DNA from: Limnoglobus roseus | GTDB lineage: Bacteria > Planctomycetota > Planctomycetia > Gemmatales > Gemmataceae | Direction: 5' to 3' | Assembly (NCBI RefSeq): GCF_008254045.1 | Contig: NZ_CP042425.1 | Location: 1,364,001 to 1,428,000, forward strand | DNA: 64,000 nt | In this document: positions 46,801 to 55,352 of the stretch, one piece after another | How positions within the stretch are numbered: position 1 is the first letter of the stretch | Layout: each line of letters opens with the position of its first letter | Position numbers and translations under genes: made by a program | Notes under the pieces: model-generated | The model's input: only the letters and a program-made list of their open reading frames with translations | Told to the model about the DNA's origin: nothing | Databases searched by the model: none

Positions 46801-46915
46801 GCGGCGGCCCGGCGACCTTCGTGATCGTGAACCCGGCTGGCACCTTTAGCGGCGGGTCGGCAAAGACCGGAGCGGCCAGCGAGAGGGCAATCAGCGCGAG
46901 AACGGTGCGGGCCAT
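43868..46915 (-). CDS. PVC-type haem-binding dehydrogenase with HEAT-like region
   Basis: 1015 residues from ATG 46915 (signal peptide MARTVLALIALSLAAPVFA); the upstream frame is a shadow. An N-terminal propeller of the planctomycete membrane-bound dehydrogenase type (TIGR02604-like; GFTITKVAGPPLVKFPVIGDFDD, then TDGDG calcium-like loops) spans about 20-420. A HEAT-like helical region spans about 430-860. The C-terminus has the haem-binding domain with CATCH near residue 892 and GKTGPDLTRIG (TIGR02603-like). Probably periplasmic redox enzyme; substrate unknown. Convergent with nuoN. Confidence 0.85.
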   Translation of the reverse strand: MARTVLALIALSLAAPVFADPPLKVPAGFTITKVAGPPLVKFPVIGDFDDKGRLYVIDMAGPINREDVAASKPLHRIVRLEDTDGDGTFDKAVTFADKLPFPEGCMYLAGSVYTACPPQILKLTDTDGDGIADKREVWFDGKTLTGCANDLHGPYRGPDGYIYWTKGAFAKQELTLGNGEKFTTRASHVFRAKPDGSGLEVVMTGGMDNPVGLAFTASGDLIVSNTFLQHPADGKRDGLIHAIPGGVWGKDHDPIYEHPWTSPKLMPVMTHLGPAAPTGICRYEMRDFGDEYLDNIFCAQFNLRKVSSHQLVPTGSTYRTIDRDFVTSDDPDFHPTDVIPDADGSLLIIDTGGWYKLCCPSSQLVKAEALGGIYRVKMKGEHDQNPLRTEQKLDRKSELTLALKAFRSGIPALRERAIAELARRKPADVVDALDLMANSYTPIWSEEGMLAYAFLRVGTPEAVTAIRTGLEGHTFSGDGYAAACRSLGLVRDPKAVDVLIKRTNDAPRAVAEALGRIGSKKAVPHLLYMLGRVDERLKEREQRGENDQHLDHTIVYALIEIGDYDTTAEGLKSKTARVLRGVLAALQAIDAKRLKSADVLPHLSSADADLRETAWWIAAKHTDWGSELVGHFREKLAAKLSDAEREDLTSRLAKFAKNEAMQKLLADTAANPISLRAMARANLKATPESWPTALAAGMKANPADTIATVRALSMKRPPTELADALRLIGADAKLPSGLRLTALAALPDQALTPDDFDFARSLLGVESAAADVILRSNLSAPQLAKLATMLNTAGPVERAKLLPAFTKSTDETVGLALVAALNQPKVRAAIRSEQVRPILDKYPAAVKAEAAKLYAVLDAEILKQREKLEALVKELPPGDVQRGHKVFNSPKAACATCHTIGYVGGKTGPDLTRIGSIRTERDLLESIVFPSLSFVRSYEPVSVNTLDGKQFSGILKKDAPDEVILVTAADKEERIARDNIESLKPGTVSIMPAGLDQQLSKQDLADLVAFLRASK

Positions 46916-47039
46916 CGGTCGTCTCCGGGACAGGGCGAATACGAGTATCGCAGAATCGGGAGCACGGGTGAAGTGGTTGCTTTTCGCCGCTGTTCCGGCC
47001 ACAATTTCGAGTACCGCCCTCCCACACCCCAAGGTTCCC

Positions 47040-49787
47040 ATGCGTGCCGTCACTTGGATGTTGTTGCTGACCGCGAGCGCCACCGCCGCCGAGCCGGTCG
47101 AAGACTGGAAGTCGATCCTCGACGCGCCGAAAGACAAGGCCGATTGGACCGTCACACCGAAGCTGAACGTGACCACGCCGCCGCACTTCTTCGACGGCGG
47201 CATCGCGTTCGCCGACCACGGCGGGCCGTTCGTCGTGGCGGGCCGGAACGGCGGCCGCACCGGCGGGGCGAAGGCGGACGAGTACCGCATCGTCGTCGAC
47301 CTCCGCACCGGCAAGACCGTCGGGGCCGTCCGCGACCAGTTCGACACGCTTGGCCGCGGGGCACCCACGGCCCTCAGCAATGACGGCAAACTGTTCGCTG
47401 CGGCCATCGGCGGGCGGCCCGGCCAGAAGTCGGGCAAGGTCGGCCTGTTCGACACCGCCATCGGCAAGCTACAGGGCGAGATGGCCGTCGCCGGCGAAAC
47501 CGACTCCCTCCAGTTCGGCGGCAACCGACTGCTCGTGGCCACCAAGACGGAGGTGGACGTGTTCGACGTGGCCACCCGCAAGTCGATCTTCAACGTCGAA
47601 CACAAGCGAAGCCCGTGGGGGGCCGGACGGACGGTTCTCACGCCGACGGGCAAGTTCCTCCTCGACGCCCCCGAGAGCGGCATCCGCGTGTACGACGTGG
47701 AGAGCACAAAGCTGCTGTTCAAGATGGAATCGCCGCGGGAGGAGAAGGACAAGAACACGAACGTCGAGGGCATGGCCGTGTCCCCGGACGGCAAGAAACT
47801 CGCCATCATGGCCGAGGCGTGGAACAAGCGGCGGCTGACGATCTACGACACGGCCACCGGCAAGATCCTGCACGACTCGCCGGTGACGATCAAGAACGTC
47901 TTCAACGGCAACCGTGTCGGGTGGTCGGCGGACGGCAAGGGCATCCTCCTGAACGGCGAGGCGACCGCCGACCCCGAGACGGGCAAGGTCGTGTTCGAGT
48001 TCCCCGGCAACACGCACGCCGTCAAGCTGGCCTTGACGCTCGGCAACGGCGTCGTCTGGGAGAACGTCAACAACGAGCGGCGGCTCCTCGTCGTCGGCCT
48101 CGACGCCGAGAAGACGGCCGCCGCGAAGACCGCCGTCGCCAGCGGCGGCACGGCCGCCGACGCGATGCTGCCCCCGTTGACGAAGGCCACACTCGACTTG
48201 TCGAAGGCGACCGCCCCGCAGCTCGTCGGCGTCACCTGGCACGGCCAACCCGACCCGGCCCCGCCGACGAACGCCGGCGGGCGGCCGATCCCGCTCGATT
48301 TTTCGCAGAACAACATGCGGGCGTACTTCGTCACGGCGGGACCGAAGCCGGTCACCGTCTTCGAGTTCATGCCGAACGGCCCCGACCCGGCCAAGACGCG
48401 GCAGGTGAAGCGGGCCGACCTGCTCACCGGCCGGACGTCGGCCACGCTGGAACTGCCGCCGACGCTGCAAATCGAAGACGTCACCGCCGACGGTTCTGTG
48501 CTGATGGCCTACGACTACGTGACAAACCGCCGCCTCGACTTCTTCCCGCTCGACGGCGGCGGCAAGCCCTACGGCTTCAAGCCCTACGAGGGGCAACCGG
48601 AGGCCGAGCGGAAGCTCGTTCTCAACCGCTTCCTGGCGAACGACCGCATCGTCACCGTCAGCGAGAAGGGCGTGATCGCCGTCTGGTCGCTGCCCGACCT
48701 GCGGCCGCAAGTCGTGGCGTCGCTCCCCGGCGGCAAGGCGTGGACACTGTCGCCGAACAAGAAATACCTCGCCGCCATCCAGAACGGGGCGGTGCGGATG
48801 ATCGACCTCGCCACCGGCACCATCGCCGGCGACCTGCTGCCCTCGTTCGTCGCGCAACAGTCGCCGTTGAACTCGTTCGTCATGTTTCGGCCCGACGGCC
48901 GCGAGGTGCTGGCCGGCTTCCAGAACGCGCACGGCCCGGTGCTGACGCGGTGGGACACGACGACCGGCCGCATCCGCCACGAAGCCCCGTTCGCGGGCAA
49001 CCTCGGCAGCACGCCGAAGCCGGGCTACCTCGGCGACAACTACGTCGGGTTCGACTTCGGCTGGGTGTACGATCTGGAGCGGCAGGCGTTCGTCTGGAAC
49101 TTCGTCGGCGGGAACTATGCCTGGTTCCGGCCGGACGACCGCGTGTGGTACGCCGTCGGCGGCCCCGGGCAGGGCAGCACGCTGGTGGCCGCGAAGTTCC
49201 CGACCGACGACATCGACCTGACGATCGCGGAGATCGCCGACGGCCCCGGCTCGGTGCTGAAGCCCGGCACCCGCGTCGGCCTGACGCTCGACGTGGAAGG
49301 GGGCATGGCCCAAGCCTACCGGCCGAAGATCGCCGACGCCGTGAGGGCCGGCTGGAAGTCGCGGGAGTTGGAACTCGTGACGAAGGACGCGGAGGTCGAA
49401 GTCGGCATCCGGGTCACGGAGCGCGACACCGGCGAGAAGCTGAACTTCCGCAACTTCGGCGGCTTCGGCGGCGACTCGGTCAACGTGCTGGAACTGACCA
49501 CCGAGCTGACGATCTCGGCGAACGGCGAAGTCCTCTGGTCGCCGGACGGGGCGAAGCACAAGACGAGCAGCGGTTTCGGCGTCCTGCGATTGCCGCAGGG
49601 CGAGAACGACGTGGGCGCGTACCTGCACAAGCAGATGTGGAACGGCGTCGTGGCCTGGGGTCAGAGCAACGCCCTGCCGCGGTTCCTGGCGAAGACCTCC
49701 GCCGGCGTGAAGGCGCTGCCGCAGACCTCCCAGATGACGGCCGAGGGCATCGTGACCAGCAACGCCGTCCCGCGACGGCGGAAGTAG
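47040..49787 (+). CDS. Secreted WD40-like beta-propeller protein, 915 aa
   Basis: Start ATG 47040, where a signal peptide begins (MRAVTWMLLLTASATA); 46599 is a shadow extension. Numerous blades follow with patterns such as SNDGKLFAAAIGG, SPDGKKLAIMAEAW and SPNKKYLAAIQNGAVRMIDL. Two propellers, separated by a Pro-rich linker near residues 395-430, fit the length. The C-terminal 120 residues form a separate beta domain (LNFRNFGGFGGDSVNV). No catalytic motif. It is divergent from the haem-binding dehydrogenase (124 bp between them). Confidence 0.8.
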   Translation: MRAVTWMLLLTASATAAEPVEDWKSILDAPKDKADWTVTPKLNVTTPPHFFDGGIAFADHGGPFVVAGRNGGRTGGAKADEYRIVVDLRTGKTVGAVRDQFDTLGRGAPTALSNDGKLFAAAIGGRPGQKSGKVGLFDTAIGKLQGEMAVAGETDSLQFGGNRLLVATKTEVDVFDVATRKSIFNVEHKRSPWGAGRTVLTPTGKFLLDAPESGIRVYDVESTKLLFKMESPREEKDKNTNVEGMAVSPDGKKLAIMAEAWNKRRLTIYDTATGKILHDSPVTIKNVFNGNRVGWSADGKGILLNGEATADPETGKVVFEFPGNTHAVKLALTLGNGVVWENVNNERRLLVVGLDAEKTAAAKTAVASGGTAADAMLPPLTKATLDLSKATAPQLVGVTWHGQPDPAPPTNAGGRPIPLDFSQNNMRAYFVTAGPKPVTVFEFMPNGPDPAKTRQVKRADLLTGRTSATLELPPTLQIEDVTADGSVLMAYDYVTNRRLDFFPLDGGGKPYGFKPYEGQPEAERKLVLNRFLANDRIVTVSEKGVIAVWSLPDLRPQVVASLPGGKAWTLSPNKKYLAAIQNGAVRMIDLATGTIAGDLLPSFVAQQSPLNSFVMFRPDGREVLAGFQNAHGPVLTRWDTTTGRIRHEAPFAGNLGSTPKPGYLGDNYVGFDFGWVYDLERQAFVWNFVGGNYAWFRPDDRVWYAVGGPGQGSTLVAAKFPTDDIDLTIAEIADGPGSVLKPGTRVGLTLDVEGGMAQAYRPKIADAVRAGWKSRELELVTKDAEVEVGIRVTERDTGEKLNFRNFGGFGGDSVNVLELTTELTISANGEVLWSPDGAKHKTSSGFGVLRLPQGENDVGAYLHKQMWNGVVAWGQSNALPRFLAKTSAGVKALPQTSQMTAEGIVTSNAVPRRRK

Positions 49788-49912
49788 AGGCCGATTCCCC
49801 TCGACGGCCGCCGACTTTTTCCGCTAATTTCCTCCGACCCACCGACGCGCCACGCCACTTCGCGCGGTTACTCGGTGGGCGGCACGGATTGCCGCCCTCG
49901 GAGGTTGATTCC

Positions 49913-51727
49913 ATGCCAAGCCCACGGACGGGTGCCCTCGTTAGTTTCGCATCGCACCTCCCACCTCCCGCGGACCACACGGACGCGGAGCTACTCGGCC
50001 GGTTCGTCCGACACCGGGACGAGGCCGCGTTCGCCGCGGTCGTTCGCCGGCACGGGCGGGCGGTTCTCGGCGTGTGCCGGCGGATCCTCGGCAACTCGGC
50101 GGACGCGGACGACGCCTTCCAGGCCACGTTCCTCACCCTCGCCAAGAAGGCCCACCGTGTCGCGTTCCGCGACGACGTCTCGGCGTGGCTGTTCGCGGTG
50201 GCGGTGCGGGCCGGCCGCGAGGCGTTGCGGCGGCGGTTTCGGCGGGCCAACCGCGAGACGGCGGGCGAGTTGCCCGACGTGGCCGCGCTACCCGAGGCGT
50301 TCGACCCCGACGTGAGTCGCGTCGTCCTCGACGAGGTGGCGAAACTCTCGGAGGCCTACCGCTCGGCCGTGGTGCTGTGCGAACTCGACGGGGTGAGCCG
50401 GGCGGCGGCGGCGAAGCAGCTCGGCATTGCCGAGGGCACGCTTTCCAGCCGGCTCGCGGCCGCCCGCCGACTACTCGCCGCCCGCCTGACCGCCCGCGGC
50501 CTCACGCTGGCGGCCGTCGCGCCGCTCGCCACAATTTTGCCTTCGGCCCTGGCCGCGGGCACCGTGGCGATGGCCTTCACCTCCGACGTTCCCGCTCCTG
50601 TTCTCGAATTGACGGAGGCTCTCATGCGAACCAGTCCACCGTTCTCGGCCGGGAAACTTGTCACGGCCGTTGCCGTCCTCGCGGCCGTCGTGGTCGGCGG
50701 GAGTTTCGGCGACGACCCGAAGCCGCAACCGATTCAGCCCGCCGCGGCGAAGGTCGTCGTGGACAAGACGGAAACGAGTCGGTTGACGCTGACTTTCCGC
50801 GAGGAGGTCCGCTACCTGACGCCGACCGGCCGCGACCTTCAGCGGATCGACCACGAGCAGGCGAAGGCGGCCGACCCGGAGTTGCTGTCCGGCCGCGTCT
50901 TGGTCGGCGGTGCGGGCGTGAAAGTCGAGCGATTCCTGCCGAGCACCGGGCGGGCCGGGCCGGGCGGCGTGATCCCGCTCGAATCCCACGGCACACGGTT
51001 GATGACGCCCGGCACGCCGCCGAAAGTCGCGATCTTGAACCCGACAGACCACTACGACCGGGTCGTCGCGTGGTCGCCCAACGGCCGGCAGTTCGTCGGC
51101 GTCACGTCCGAGATGGACTTCTTCTGGGGGTGGACCGGCTTCCCGGCGTACCGAGTCGATGCGGTCACCGGGAAGCGCGAGAAACTACCGCTCGGGACCG
51201 GTCACGAACTGATCGACGTCTCGCCCGACGGCAAGTTCCACCTGACGTACCGGCACGTCCCGCGGCCGTTGAGCCTTCCGGGCTTCTCCCAGGGGGGAAC
51301 GGAGGTGAGCCTCCTCACCCGCGAGGGCAAACTTCTCTACGAGCACCCGCGGGAGAGTTCCTCGACCGGTTGGGGAACGGGCCACCGTCTTTCGCCCGAC
51401 GGCTCTCGGTCCGTCGCGTGCTACAAGGCACGCACGAAAGACAGCGACAAGTGGCAGCACTCGATCGCCATTTACGACTACCCGCCGGGAAGGCCGAAGA
51501 CGACGACAGTGCAGTTCAACGCCATCAACCCGTTCGATGTCGAGTGCCTCGGCGTGGCGTGGTCGCCGGACGGGAAGCAGATCGTGTCGTGTTGGCGGCC
51601 GGAGAGTTGGAAGGGCAAACAGACCTGGCACGTCGTGGTGTGCGACGCGGACGGCAAGAACCTGCGAACCGTGTCCACCTTCGAGATGAAGGCGGACGAA
51701 CAGATTCGCTCGGTCGACTGGTGGTAA
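49913..51727 (+). CDS. ECF sigma factor fused to membrane and beta-propeller region
   Basis: 604 residues; GGAGG lies before the ATG. Sigma region 2 is at about 27-95 (LLGRFVRHRDEAAFAAVVRRHG; DADDAFQATFLTLAKKA). Region 4 is at about 140-195 (LSEAYRSAVVLCELDGVSRA, then AAAKQLGIAEGTLSSRLAAA). Hydrophobic helices follow at about 200-222 and 243-265. The rest, beginning after GDDPKPQPIQPAA, is propeller-like (VAWSPNGRQFVGV; RLSPDGSRSVACY). This layout is known in planctomycete ECF sigma factors; the outer part may sense a signal and control the sigma domain without a separate anti-sigma factor. Confidence 0.88.
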   Translation: MPSPRTGALVSFASHLPPPADHTDAELLGRFVRHRDEAAFAAVVRRHGRAVLGVCRRILGNSADADDAFQATFLTLAKKAHRVAFRDDVSAWLFAVAVRAGREALRRRFRRANRETAGELPDVAALPEAFDPDVSRVVLDEVAKLSEAYRSAVVLCELDGVSRAAAAKQLGIAEGTLSSRLAAARRLLAARLTARGLTLAAVAPLATILPSALAAGTVAMAFTSDVPAPVLELTEALMRTSPPFSAGKLVTAVAVLAAVVVGGSFGDDPKPQPIQPAAAKVVVDKTETSRLTLTFREEVRYLTPTGRDLQRIDHEQAKAADPELLSGRVLVGGAGVKVERFLPSTGRAGPGGVIPLESHGTRLMTPGTPPKVAILNPTDHYDRVVAWSPNGRQFVGVTSEMDFFWGWTGFPAYRVDAVTGKREKLPLGTGHELIDVSPDGKFHLTYRHVPRPLSLPGFSQGGTEVSLLTREGKLLYEHPRESSSTGWGTGHRLSPDGSRSVACYKARTKDSDKWQHSIAIYDYPPGRPKTTTVQFNAINPFDVECLGVAWSPDGKQIVSCWRPESWKGKQTWHVVVCDADGKNLRTVSTFEMKADEQIRSVDWW

Positions 51728-51808
51728 GCTCTCCGGCCACTCACGGGAAGGCCGTAGGAACGGGGACGCCGTCCGTGTAACCTTGAAGTACCCTTCGAGG
51801 AGCCGCCG

Positions 51809-53593
51809 ATGTCCTGTTCCGTCCCGATGCTGGTCCTCGTCACGTTGAGCGGCCTGGCGTCGGCGGCCGACCCGGTTCCCGACCTGCCCGCACTGTTGAA
51901 GGAGTACACCGCCCTCGGTCTGCCATTGCCCACGACGGGGGCGAAGCTGGTCAAGTACGACACGGGGTGGGCGGGGGTCGATGAGAACCTGGACCGACTT
52001 CCCAATTACTTCTCTCTGGCGTTCGAGATTGCCCCGGCAAGCAAGACTCAGGGGACTGTGCTTTTAATTGGGACGGCGACGGACCCGGCGGGTAAGTATC
52101 GTTTCCAGGCGATCAAACCGGCAGTGGAGGCGATGAAAGAGCTTCGATCCAACGAAACACACGACCTGATCTACGCCGTCCAGTGTCAGATCTGTGGGTG
52201 GGATAAACTCGCCGCATTCTTGTTCGAGCGAAGCCAGAAGGAAGCAGAACAGACGCCTCAAAAACAACTCCTCGACATCGCGTGGTCGTACTGGGTGGAT
52301 CAGATCACAGTGCCCAAGATCGACCGAACGACTGTCTTCAAGCGCCTGAAGGGCTTGATCGCCCGCGACAAGGATTTCGATACCGAGGCCAATCGCGCCT
52401 TGCTCCACTCGCTGGAACTCGCACTCGTGCCTAGCACGTCGAAGCCGGGGAGCGTCGAAGCCCTGATTGACGACTTGGTTGACGATCCGACGGACACGGG
52501 GAGTGGTTTCTTGAGCCCCCACGAGCGGTCAAATGCTTTCGCCAAGATTGCAGTCCTAGGATTTGATGCTGTACCTACTCTGATCGATCACTTAGACGAT
52601 GATCGGCTGACCAGGAGTATGTCGGGAGGGTTCAACAACTTCCGATCCTGGAATCTGCGCGTCAAAGACAGAATCGGCGACCTGATCGAGAATCTTGCCG
52701 CGGAGGAGTTAGAACGCGGTGACGGGGGCAAAGATATTGGGAAAGGGTGGCTGCCACGGCAACAAGGTTGGCCCATTAAGAAAGCCGCGGCCGAGAAGTG
52801 GTGGGCAGGGGCAAAAAAGGCCGGCGAGGAATCGTACCTGCTCTCAAGGGTCTTTCCGCCAAAACGTAACGACGGCCGCGTCAGGATTAACGACCACGCA
52901 TTACTAGTCTTAGAAATCAAGTATCCGAAGCAGATCGTTACGCTCTATCAAACGGTTCTGGAGAAGCGGGCTGATCTACATATCTGGGACCTCGCCGAGA
53001 TTATCTCTCGATCGAAAATGACGGACGCCGAGAAGCAAAACTTGTTCAGGCTCGCGGCCGATCACCGCGACCTCCGCACCCGCTACATCGGCCTGTACCA
53101 TCTCGCCAAGCTCGACAACAAGGTGTTCACAACTATACTTCTCGACACGCTGGAACACCTACCGACGGACGTTACCGAAAAGTATTGGTGGTGTCGCGAA
53201 GCCGAATTCACCAAACTCGCCGTGGAAACGGATGACCCTCGCATCTGGCCGGTGCTAGAGAAGGTCATCGCTCGATCTTCCCTGGGCCTCAAGATGGAAA
53301 TGCTGAAGGGCCTCACGGATTCGACCGACAAACGGCACCGCGGATCACGGCTGCGATTACTCGCCCAATACCTTGACGACGAAACCGTCCGCGACGAAAA
53401 GATGGATCAACGGTTCGACGGCCCCGGAGCGGGGTTCCCGTACCGCAAGATCGAGGTGCGAAACTTTGTGACGGTGGAAATCGCAGGGTTCTACGACTTG
53501 AAGATCGAGGATGACAACAAACGCTCTGCCGACGAGTGGGCCAAACTCCGCGATCAGGTTCGCAAGCGACTGAAGCAAGAATTCGGCGGGTAA
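51809..53593 (+). CDS. Secreted helical-repeat protein, chromosomal paralogue of 13702
   Basis: 594 residues; CGAGGAG precedes the ATG. A signal peptide (MLVLVTLSGLASA) is followed by a helical protein with GFDAVPTLIDHLDDDRLTRSM near residue 250 and KWWAGAKKAGEESYLLSRVF near 330, both shared with the island gene 13702-15468. Related proteins form expanded families in Gemmata-type genomes (from memory). GC is lower in the middle (about 52000-53000) than in the neighbouring genes. Function unknown. Confidence 0.75.
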   Translation: MSCSVPMLVLVTLSGLASAADPVPDLPALLKEYTALGLPLPTTGAKLVKYDTGWAGVDENLDRLPNYFSLAFEIAPASKTQGTVLLIGTATDPAGKYRFQAIKPAVEAMKELRSNETHDLIYAVQCQICGWDKLAAFLFERSQKEAEQTPQKQLLDIAWSYWVDQITVPKIDRTTVFKRLKGLIARDKDFDTEANRALLHSLELALVPSTSKPGSVEALIDDLVDDPTDTGSGFLSPHERSNAFAKIAVLGFDAVPTLIDHLDDDRLTRSMSGGFNNFRSWNLRVKDRIGDLIENLAAEELERGDGGKDIGKGWLPRQQGWPIKKAAAEKWWAGAKKAGEESYLLSRVFPPKRNDGRVRINDHALLVLEIKYPKQIVTLYQTVLEKRADLHIWDLAEIISRSKMTDAEKQNLFRLAADHRDLRTRYIGLYHLAKLDNKVFTTILLDTLEHLPTDVTEKYWWCREAEFTKLAVETDDPRIWPVLEKVIARSSLGLKMEMLKGLTDSTDKRHRGSRLRLLAQYLDDETVRDEKMDQRFDGPGAGFPYRKIEVRNFVTVEIAGFYDLKIEDDNKRSADEWAKLRDQVRKRLKQEFGG

Positions 53594-53601
53594 GCCCGGC
53601 C

Positions 53602-55074
53602 TCACCCCATCAGGTACGCCCGCAGTTTCACGAAGAGTTCGGAGCAACACTGCCGCCAGGCATCGTCGCCGAGGAGGGTGGCTTGCAGCGGGCGGAAGAG
53701 GACGTGGATCGACAGGCGGTTCGGTTCCTTCTGCGGGTTCACGCGCTGCATGTGCAGCACCATTTCCACCGGGCCGTCGGTCTTGCGGCCGAGGCCCAGC
53801 CACGCGAGCTTGCCGCCGGCGGCCTTCACGCCGATCTTTTCGAGCCGCACGCGGATCAGACCCGGCTGACAATCCAGCACCGCCCCGCCCGTGTCGTGTA
53901 CGAACCCGCGGAGTTTCATTACCGCGATCGACTCCGGCATCCAGGCGTCGAGTTGGAACGGCAGCGTGCCCGCGGTCGGCACCGGCGCGGCCGTCGGCGT
54001 CGGCGTCTTCTTCTGCTTCGGGGCCGCCGCCGGCGTGTTCGAAAGGGGGATCGTGGCCGGGGCGAGCATCACGCCGGGGGCCGGGGTCAGGTCGCGCACG
54101 TCGGCTTGCAAGGCCACCATGACCCGCGGACTGCCGGTGGCGACCAGCGCGATCGGCTCGGACTCTGGTTCCGGGACCGGCATGCGACTGAGTTGGGGAA
54201 GCCCCGAATCGGCCGGGCTGCCGCCGGACACCGCCTTCGCGAACGCCTCCGCCAAGTCGCGGGCGTTCTGCGGGCGGGCGGCCGGGTCTTTCGCCAGGCA
54301 CCAGCGGATCACGTCTTCCACCGCCCGCGGCGCGATCCGGCCGAGGCCGAGTTCCGAGAACTTCGGCGGGTCTTCGGTGGCGTGGGCGAGCAGCACGTCC
54401 ATGCTCGTCGCCCCCTGGAACGGCAGCCGGCCGGTCAGCAGTTCGAAGAGCATCACGCCGACGGAATAGAGGTCGCCGCGGTGGTCCATCATCTCGCCGC
54501 GGACTTGCTCCGGGGCGATGTACCCCGGCGTGCCGACGGCGAAGTCGACGGCCGTGTCGGTGACTTGCTTCAGGGCCGCGTCGTCGATGAGCTTCGCGAG
54601 GCCGAAGTCCATGACCTTCACCCGCTCCTTCGGGGTGTCCGGCTCGGAGATCATGATGTTCGCGGGCTTCAAGTCGCGGTGGATGATCCCCTGCTCGTGG
54701 GCGGCTTGCAGCACGTCGCACAACTGCGACACCACCCGGGACACGCGACCGAAGGAAAGGCGGCTGTTCTTCTGGAGGAGGCTTTCGAGGTTGACGCCCT
54801 TGACGTACTCCATGACGATGCACGACCCGTACTCGTCGGTCATGCTGGCGTCGTAGAGGGTTACGGCGTTGGGGTGCTGGAAGCGGGCCATGACGAGCGT
54901 TTCGCGCTGGAACCGCTCGCGGAATTTGGGGTCGCTGGCGACGTGGTCGTGCATGATCTTGACGACAACGGTCCGGTTCAGGTCGGTCTGCCGGGCAAGG
55001 TAGACCTTGCCCATGCCGCCTTCGCCGAGCAGTTTCTGTGCTTCGTACCGTCCTAAAAACATCCGTCCGATCAT
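53602..55074 (-). CDS. Serine/threonine protein kinase (PknB-like, no transmembrane helix)
   Basis: 490 residues from ATG 55074 (MIGRMFLGRYEAQKLLGEGG); ATG 55092 is an alternative. Kinase motifs in order: LGEGGMGKVYLA, VVVKIM (Lys), HRDLKPANIM, DFGLAKLID, GTPGYIAPEQ (APE), and DLYSVGVMLFELLTG, all intact, so it should be active. A Pro/Thr-rich linker (about 310-350) leads to a C-terminal domain of about 130 residues that is not a PASTA domain and has no membrane segment. Substrates unknown. It is convergent with the helical-repeat gene. Confidence 0.92.
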   Translation of the reverse strand: MIGRMFLGRYEAQKLLGEGGMGKVYLARQTDLNRTVVVKIMHDHVASDPKFRERFQRETLVMARFQHPNAVTLYDASMTDEYGSCIVMEYVKGVNLESLLQKNSRLSFGRVSRVVSQLCDVLQAAHEQGIIHRDLKPANIMISEPDTPKERVKVMDFGLAKLIDDAALKQVTDTAVDFAVGTPGYIAPEQVRGEMMDHRGDLYSVGVMLFELLTGRLPFQGATSMDVLLAHATEDPPKFSELGLGRIAPRAVEDVIRWCLAKDPAARPQNARDLAEAFAKAVSGGSPADSGLPQLSRMPVPEPESEPIALVATGSPRVMVALQADVRDLTPAPGVMLAPATIPLSNTPAAAPKQKKTPTPTAAPVPTAGTLPFQLDAWMPESIAVMKLRGFVHDTGGAVLDCQPGLIRVRLEKIGVKAAGGKLAWLGLGRKTDGPVEMVLHMQRVNPQKEPNRLSIHVLFRPLQATLLGDDAWRQCCSELFVKLRAYLMG

Positions 55075-55298
55075 GAATTCCCGTCCCGCCATCTCGGGCC
55101 AAGCCGCGGTCGAAGGGAGTTTAGGTCGCAAAAGTCGGGAACGCCAATTTCCGCACCCCTTTGGCCCGAGAAGATGGGGTGGCGAGACTTCGGGTGAAGA
55201 TGAAAGATTAGGACACGGGTGCGAATTTTGCTACTGAGAGCTTCTAAAAGTCGACACGGGCGGGCCGCGCGTTGTTAAATCCTAGCGGAAAAAGCGAA

Positions 55299-55330
55299 CC
55301 GCCCGGCGAACGGTTTCGCCGGGCGGTCGA
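55299..55330 (-). terminator. Rho-independent terminator of the BBP7 gene
   Basis: CCGCCCGGCGAA (55299-55310) pairs with TTCGCCGGGCGG (55315-55326). On the minus strand the hairpin is followed by CGCTTTTTCC. Confidence 0.75.
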
Positions 55331-55352
55331 AGATTTCATCGGCAGCGGGGGG

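Noticed and set aside
47469..49628. 719-codon minus-strand frame over the WD40-like gene
   Set aside because: Antisense shadow caused by high third-position GC; no start signal or motif.
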